Assembly (NCBI RefSeq): GCF_000153765.1
Contig: NZ_DS022295.1
Coordinates: forward strand, 1,143,863 to 1,198,938
Direction: 5' to 3'
Origin: Mariprofundus ferrooxydans PV-1
GTDB lineage: Bacteria > Pseudomonadota > Zetaproteobacteria > Mariprofundales > Mariprofundaceae
DNA: 55,076 nt
The notes under the pieces are model-generated. The model did not search any database, was not told where the DNA came from, and saw only the letters and a program-made list of their open reading frames with translations. Made by a program: the position numbers and the translations under genes. Shown here one piece after another: positions 51,499 through 55,076 of the stretch; position 1 is the stretch's first letter; each line of letters opens with the position of its first letter.

Positions 51499-52277
51499 GC
51501 GTTGAGTTTTCTAACCCCGAATTTCTGCAAGCAACCACACCAGATGGAACTGCCAGAACTTGGTACGCAAGATTCAATGTGAAGTTTGGTAACCAGACAT
51601 TAAAAGCATTAGCTCGCACACCAGAAATGCAGCTTGACGATAAAGGGATTCCTATTCCAGAAGGCGCAAGCTCATCACCATTTAAGGATGATTGGATTCT
51701 CATTGATAGTGATTCGACTGATAATACCATAGATATCTATAATGCACTTTTTAGTAATATTTATGAAAATCAATATGGAGAATTACTACCATATGCAGCA
51801 GATGGTTTTAGTCTTGGCGAATGGCTGGAAAACGAACTTAAAAAAACATGTCTTTATCCAGTTTCCGACACTAAAGATTCGGTTTATGCCACATCACATG
51901 GGAATTGCGATAAAACTCCAGAAGAATCTATACAGAAACGAAGTCAACAAGAAATTGATAGGTCTAACATCTTGTCTGGACTTAGGGGCGTATACAACAA
52001 ACACAAAAAATATCACAATCAACTTCCTGCGGAATTAAATAGTTGGTACTGCTACTTAACAGATTGTGGGCATTCAATACTTGCTATTCTTTCTAGACAT
52101 GAAGATGAGGCATTCTCAGAAAAAGGAAAAGAAGGTGACTTTTTGTGCCCCATGCCTGTAAAAGCAGTTTTGGGATATTATCGAATTAGGAATGGCTATA
52201 TCGTAGTTGATAATCCCAATTTGAGCTATGACCCAATATTGGGATTAATTGGACCAGATGCACTCGATGAGTTCTAA
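51495..52277 (+). CDS. Unknown 260-residue protein behind copy B
   Basis: 260 residues from the ATG at 51,495 with GGAGGAG nine bases upstream. The N-terminal part looks beta-rich (FLQATTPDGTARTWYARFNVKFGNQTLKALAR); the centre is helical (RSNILSGLRGVYNKHKKYHNQLPAEL). No recognised motif, membrane helix or signal. It shares the control region of the AcrVA2-like operon through the duplication, so it may be a related accessory or counter-defence gene. Confidence 0.6.
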   Translation: MSVEFSNPEFLQATTPDGTARTWYARFNVKFGNQTLKALARTPEMQLDDKGIPIPEGASSSPFKDDWILIDSDSTDNTIDIYNALFSNIYENQYGELLPYAADGFSLGEWLENELKKTCLYPVSDTKDSVYATSHGNCDKTPEESIQKRSQQEIDRSNILSGLRGVYNKHKKYHNQLPAELNSWYCYLTDCGHSILAILSRHEDEAFSEKGKEGDFLCPMPVKAVLGYYRIRNGYIVVDNPNLSYDPILGLIGPDALDEF

Positions 52278-52286
52278 CCTGGTACA

Positions 52287-52313
52287 GAAAGGCCGACCAA
52301 AAGTCAGCCTTTC
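52287..52313. terminator. Bidirectional terminator between convergent genes
   Basis: GAAAGGC and GCCTTTC arms with additional GAC/GTC pairing lie 10 bases past the 260-residue gene and overlap the stop of the convergent HAD-like gene. Confidence 0.55.
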
Positions 52314-52888
52314 CTCTTCAATTCATCAATCACGTCAAGAATAGTCTCATCGTCTGGACTATAAGACTCTCCTCCAATGGTGACATTTCCGAAGACCTTG
52401 TGGATTGGTAGAACTGATATCCAGCAGCTATCTGGTATCTCATATACAGGCTCCCAGTGCTTGGGGTTTACGTCGAGAATGATAATCTCATCTTCTGAGT
52501 ATCCTGCATCAATGATTCTGTCGAATGATTTGCATCTTGTACGGTGGACGATGCCTTCAACATTATACCTACCATCAGATGGCGGCACGCATTCATCAAC
52601 ACCCCAGATGAATTCGAACGTGTCTGGGGTCAGCTTATCACCATAGATGCGCTGGAGGGCATCCTGAATGAATTCTGGAGAAGATTCTGACCAGAGGGCG
52701 ACTCGGAAGTTATCATGACAGAAGTTGAGGAATTCATTGAGATGAGGGCGGAGGAATACTGGGTAGGATGTCATGCCGGTGCCAAATCTGTAGCTGGGTT
52801 CATACCATGGCTTCACGCCTCCGAAGGCTCTGCATAATAGGACATCTTCAGGGACGATAACCAATAGCTTCTTGTTTTTATTTTGCAT
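52304..52888 (-). CDS. HAD/NIF-like phosphatase-fold protein lacking the catalytic aspartates
   Basis: 194 residues. The layout matches NLI-interacting-factor (FCP/SCP) HAD domains: LLVIVPEDVLLCRAF at the start, YPVFLRPHLNEFLNFCHDNFRVALWSESSPEFIQDAL in the middle, and IIILDVNPKHW late. The usual DxDxT at the nucleophile reads VPEDV, so phosphatase activity is doubtful. It overlaps the upstream 59-residue membrane gene by 11 bases. It may be a binding protein or a decayed enzyme. Confidence 0.6.
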   Translation of the reverse strand: MQNKNKKLLVIVPEDVLLCRAFGGVKPWYEPSYRFGTGMTSYPVFLRPHLNEFLNFCHDNFRVALWSESSPEFIQDALQRIYGDKLTPDTFEFIWGVDECVPPSDGRYNVEGIVHRTRCKSFDRIIDAGYSEDEIIILDVNPKHWEPVYEIPDSCWISVLPIHKVFGNVTIGGESYSPDDETILDVIDELKRKG

Positions 52889-53057
52889 TGCGTCTCCGAA
52901 ATTCGATTGTGATTAGCAGGCATGCAACCCACAGGATGGAGGTTATTATGCTGGGGAACAACCTGCTGTCTGAGAAGCCGATATCAACTGCAATCTCAGT
53001 TATTGTTGGCTGCATTAATAGTGCTACTGCCATGATGATGTAGTTTATTTTATTCAT
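52878..53057 (-). CDS. 59-residue membrane protein
   Basis: An ATG at 53,057 opens a short frame, MNKINYIIMAVALLMQPTI, a loop, then SIITSILWVACLLITIEF and a basic end RRRNAK. Two hydrophobic helices are predicted. The stop overlaps the start of the HAD-like gene, which supports real translation. The function is unknown. Confidence 0.5.
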   Translation of the reverse strand: MNKINYIIMAVALLMQPTITEIAVDIGFSDSRLFPSIITSILWVACLLITIEFRRRNAK

Positions 53058-53125
53058 TAATCGTTGCCTCTGGGGACCACTATCCTCCCATTGCCCTGAA
53101 TGTTATCTGAGAGGAGAGATTGAGC

Positions 53126-53490
53126 TGCTGCACCTGCTGCACGCATGCTGATTCGATGTGCTGCGGTAAATTTGTTGCTATTTATGAATTTTTTGTCACC
53201 TGCTGCACATGCAGTACGGTTTTACATATGATAAAAATTAGTCAAATAACAATTAGCTAATGCCTTTTCTCTCCCCCTGTTATCACAAGCTCTGCCATCA
53301 GGGGAGATAGTGGTTCATAAGCTCATGCATAAAATAATACACATTTGATGCCATCTCTGTTTTAGCATTCTATATAAATCTACAGAGACCTATAGAAACG
53401 TGCTGCATGTGCTGCATATCGCTTAATCCTATATATCACAACGCATTCAACCGCTGCACGTATAAAAACATATGGTGCTGCGGGTGCTGC
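53126..53490. repeat. Regularly spaced TGCTGC pairs
   Basis: Pairs of TGCTGC nine bases apart start at 53,126/53,135, 53,401/53,410 and 53,476/53,485; a fourth site at 53,201 has a degenerate partner (TGCAGT at 53,210). The sites are 75, 200 and 75 bases apart. An extra single TGCTGC is at 53,159. This non-coding 436-base stretch (53,058-53,493) contains no gene I can support. Confidence 0.6.
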
Positions 53491-53493
53491 ACA

Positions 53494-54219
53494 TCAGATA
53501 TTAATTACCTTCATTCCATCAAAGGCATCATTTTCAGAGCCATTGCAATCAGAATAACCTCTTGGGTTACAAACAACCCTTGTTCCCATAACAGCATAAT
53601 CAAAACTATCATGCGTATGGCCATGCACCCACAAAGCAATGTTATCTCCCATCAACCATTCCAGAGAGGTGACATAGCAATCTTTCTGAGGGTGCTTATC
53701 ATACTTCTGGTGAACACTGCTCAACGAAGGAGCATGGTGGCTAATGACTACGGTTTTACCGCCATATGAGTTGCTTAGTTCCCGCTCGAGCCATTCAACA
53801 TTCTGCGAATGAATACGCTGCAATGAATCAACTGAAAAATAACCATCATCCACATCCCAATCCATCATGATATTCTGGTCACATGGCAATAGCTGGCTCG
53901 CCCCAGTCCATAGCGTTGTGCCCAAAAACCTCACACCACCAATAACAACAGAATTATTATCCAGAACCCTGACATTCGACCCTTCCACCGCTGCCTTCAT
54001 CATCGCCATATGCTCATCCATGGTAAACACAGAATCATGATATTCATGGTTGCCAGCTACATACACTACCGGCAAATCAAAGCTCTCCTTGGCCCACAGA
54101 ATACCTTCAACACCAACACCGATATCTCCCGCCAGAACAACAACATCAGCCTCAACATCAGGCACATCGAAATCCCCATCCTCAAGATGAATATCCGACA
54201 ACACTCGTATCCTAATCAT
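53494..54219 (-). CDS. Calcineurin-like metallophosphoesterase
   Basis: 241 residues with all five blocks: LSDIHLEDGDF, VLAGDIGVGVEG, YVAGNHEYH, VISHHAPS and WVHGHTHDSFDY, giving the two-metal site. It is a cytosolic phosphodiesterase or monoesterase; the substrate is not predictable. Its ATG overlaps the AAA+ gene stop (TGATG), so the two form an operon and may act together. The gene ends at the edge of the TGCTGC repeat region. Confidence 0.88.
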   Translation of the reverse strand: MIRIRVLSDIHLEDGDFDVPDVEADVVVLAGDIGVGVEGILWAKESFDLPVVYVAGNHEYHDSVFTMDEHMAMMKAAVEGSNVRVLDNNSVVIGGVRFLGTTLWTGASQLLPCDQNIMMDWDVDDGYFSVDSLQRIHSQNVEWLERELSNSYGGKTVVISHHAPSLSSVHQKYDKHPQKDCYVTSLEWLMGDNIALWVHGHTHDSFDYAVMGTRVVCNPRGYSDCNGSENDAFDGMKVINI

Positions 54220-55076
54220 CAGATAAACCCCATTCGCTGCTTAACATTTTTCTCACTCTCTTTCGGCAAATCTTCGGTGGTTAGGAATACCTTCTTCCCA
54301 TCCTTCTTAACCCTGACAGCAGCATTCGCAAGGGCGGTCTCAAGAGATGCTTTGATTCGCCTAATTGAGACCGATTCTTGGGTCGATAAAGCTTGAACAA
54401 CATCAGCGTTTATTTCTGTTGTGAACACCTCCTGTAGCTCATGTTGTAACACTGTTTGGCGGAATATATGCGGAATGATTTTCAGCAAATCCTTCTTGCT
54501 GGGTGCATTAACCTGAAGCACCGTAAAACGGTCCAGAATCGCTGTATCCATGCACGCCGTATCATTACTGGTACCAAACCAGTTAATCATGCTTGCATCC
54601 ATCTCAACGCCAACGAACTCATCTGTGAACTTTTTGGCGTTATTTTTCTCAAGTAAGCCAAAAAGAGCACCAGTAAAGCTATGCCTATCATTGTCATCGC
54701 CGGTTTTATCCAGCTCATCCAGCAGCACAAATGGGTTAGGACAACGCTCGTCAGCAAGCACAGCATGTATCTTTCCGGCCTTACCATTCCCCCAACCGGC
54801 GCTTAATCCAGTCAGGTCAAAACCATTCGTGGCCGAGGCGCATGAAACGGATACAAACTTAGTTTCAAAGCTCTCAGCGAGTTCAAGCATGAACGAACTC
54901 TTCCCGCAACCGGCAGGACCATTAAGCAACAAGTTGGCTCCAAAGTTCAGAATAGGATGCTTCTTCAGAGCATTAAGCCGCATCCGATTCCGGAGGAAAT
55001 CAGTAACATTCCCAAAATGCGGATACTTCAGTTCAAGCGCATTCAGGATACCCTCGTAACCATCCGGCTGAGCGAC
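54219..55076 (-). CDS. AAA+ ATPase (partial, runs off right edge)
   Basis: At least 285 residues; the frame is open to base 55,076, including 31 codons before the internal Met. Walker A NGPAGCGKSSFML, Walker B FVLLDELDK, sensor 1 INWFGTSND and the arginine finger in TAILDRFTVLQV are complete. The arrangement resembles Lon/MoxR-like AAA ATPases. No protease Ser-Lys dyad is present in the visible C-terminus. It is coupled to the metallophosphoesterase gene. The N-terminal domain that would name it is outside the window. Confidence 0.82.
   Translation of the reverse strand, partial: VAQPDGYEGILNALELKYPHFGNVTDFLRNRMRLNALKKHPILNFGANLLLNGPAGCGKSSFMLELAESFETKFVSVSCASATNGFDLTGLSAGWGNGKAGKIHAVLADERCPNPFVLLDELDKTGDDNDRHSFTGALFGLLEKNNAKKFTDEFVGVEMDASMINWFGTSNDTACMDTAILDRFTVLQVNAPSKKDLLKIIPHIFRQTVLQHELQEVFTTEINADVVQALSTQESVSIRRIKASLETALANAAVRVKKDGKKVFLTTEDLPKESEKNVKQRMGFI

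Noticed and set aside
53126-53490. CRISPR array from the TGCTGC repeats
   Set aside because: The repeated word is only 6 bases with a 9-base period and uneven 75/200/75 gaps; no 24-40 base repeat or cas gene is present anywhere in the window.

Overview
The window looks like the chromosome of a Gram-negative proteobacterium interrupted by a large integrated mobile element. The class is inferred from a TorF-type outer-membrane porin, sigma54 and sigma70 promoters and Shine-Dalgarno-led, overlapping genes. A marine or chemolithotrophic lineage such as the Zetaproteobacteria would fit, but the genus cannot be fixed from sequence alone. Bases 1 to about 24,000 have balanced base composition and tightly coupled metabolic operons. 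From about 24,050 to the right edge the DNA is visibly AT-richer and carries an integrase, a relaxase, defence genes and unknown genes.

Region 1 (1-10,910, all minus strand) is a nitrogen-scavenging locus. It has an ABC transporter (binding protein, permease, ATPase) of the type found beside urea/guanidine carboxylase and the paired DUF1989 proteins now known as carboxyguanidine deiminase subunits. It also has a GlnT-type glutamine synthetase, a creatininase-family amidohydrolase, a porin, an IPNS-like 2-oxoglutarate dioxygenase, an MBL hydrolase, a DMT exporter and an HRI1-like protein. Two near-perfect sigma54 promoters (10,895-10,910 and 5,988-6,003) drive the binding-protein gene and the creatininase-glnT operon, which suits nitrogen-limitation control. 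The carboxylase and allophanate hydrolase would lie left of base 1.

Region 2 (11,154-16,892, minus) is a five-gene operon, galU - glycerate kinase - glucosyl-3-phosphoglycerate phosphatase - synthase - GH13 phosphorylase. Together they can make the compatible solute glucosylglycerate and recycle it. Region 3 (17,002-19,478, plus) is a bufferin cluster: bufA precursor, bufB (MNIO/DUF692), bufC (DUF2063) and a DoxX protein, for copper handling. Between 19,583 and 24,000 lie a promoter-leader-terminator unit in front of a small P-loop kinase, a CPXCG zinc ribbon, a DUF547 protein and a fused TVP38-mercuric-reductase-like protein.

Region 4 (24,003 to beyond 55,076) is the element. At 24,003-24,052 there is only the 3' half of a tRNA-Arg(ACG) gene, the expected scar of integration into a tRNA 3' end. 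The restored tRNA should lie off the right edge, so the element exceeds 31 kb. It carries a tyrosine integrase, a MobC-like protein and relaxase, a HEPN-like protein, a Schlafen/AlbA_2 protein with a G9 tract, debris of a DUF262 gene joined to IS30 debris, a DEDDh exonuclease, a UPF0149/SEC-C protein and a LexA-like/Y-family polymerase SOS pair. An eleven-gene minus-strand type I restriction-modification island (48,369-34,865) has a TIR protein, a membrane coiled-coil protein, an Abi_2 (AbiF-like) protein with its own tiny promoter-RNA-terminator unit, a zinc-ribbon protein, an RloF-like DUF262/DUF1524 protein and two proteases nested between hsdM/hsdS and after hsdR.

Right of the island is a plus-strand set of unknown genes around an AcrVA2-like (anti-Cas12a family) protein, bracketed by a 288-bp duplication. 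The duplicated regulatory hairpin overlaps the ribosome binding site. The window ends in a HAD-like pseudo-enzyme, a region of regularly spaced TGCTGC repeats, a metallophosphoesterase and a truncated AAA+ ATPase. The most interesting leads are the nested TIR plus membrane-protein pair, the Abi_2-ncRNA unit, the AcrVA2-like gene cassette and the paired 43-bp motifs flanking the AlbA_2 module.
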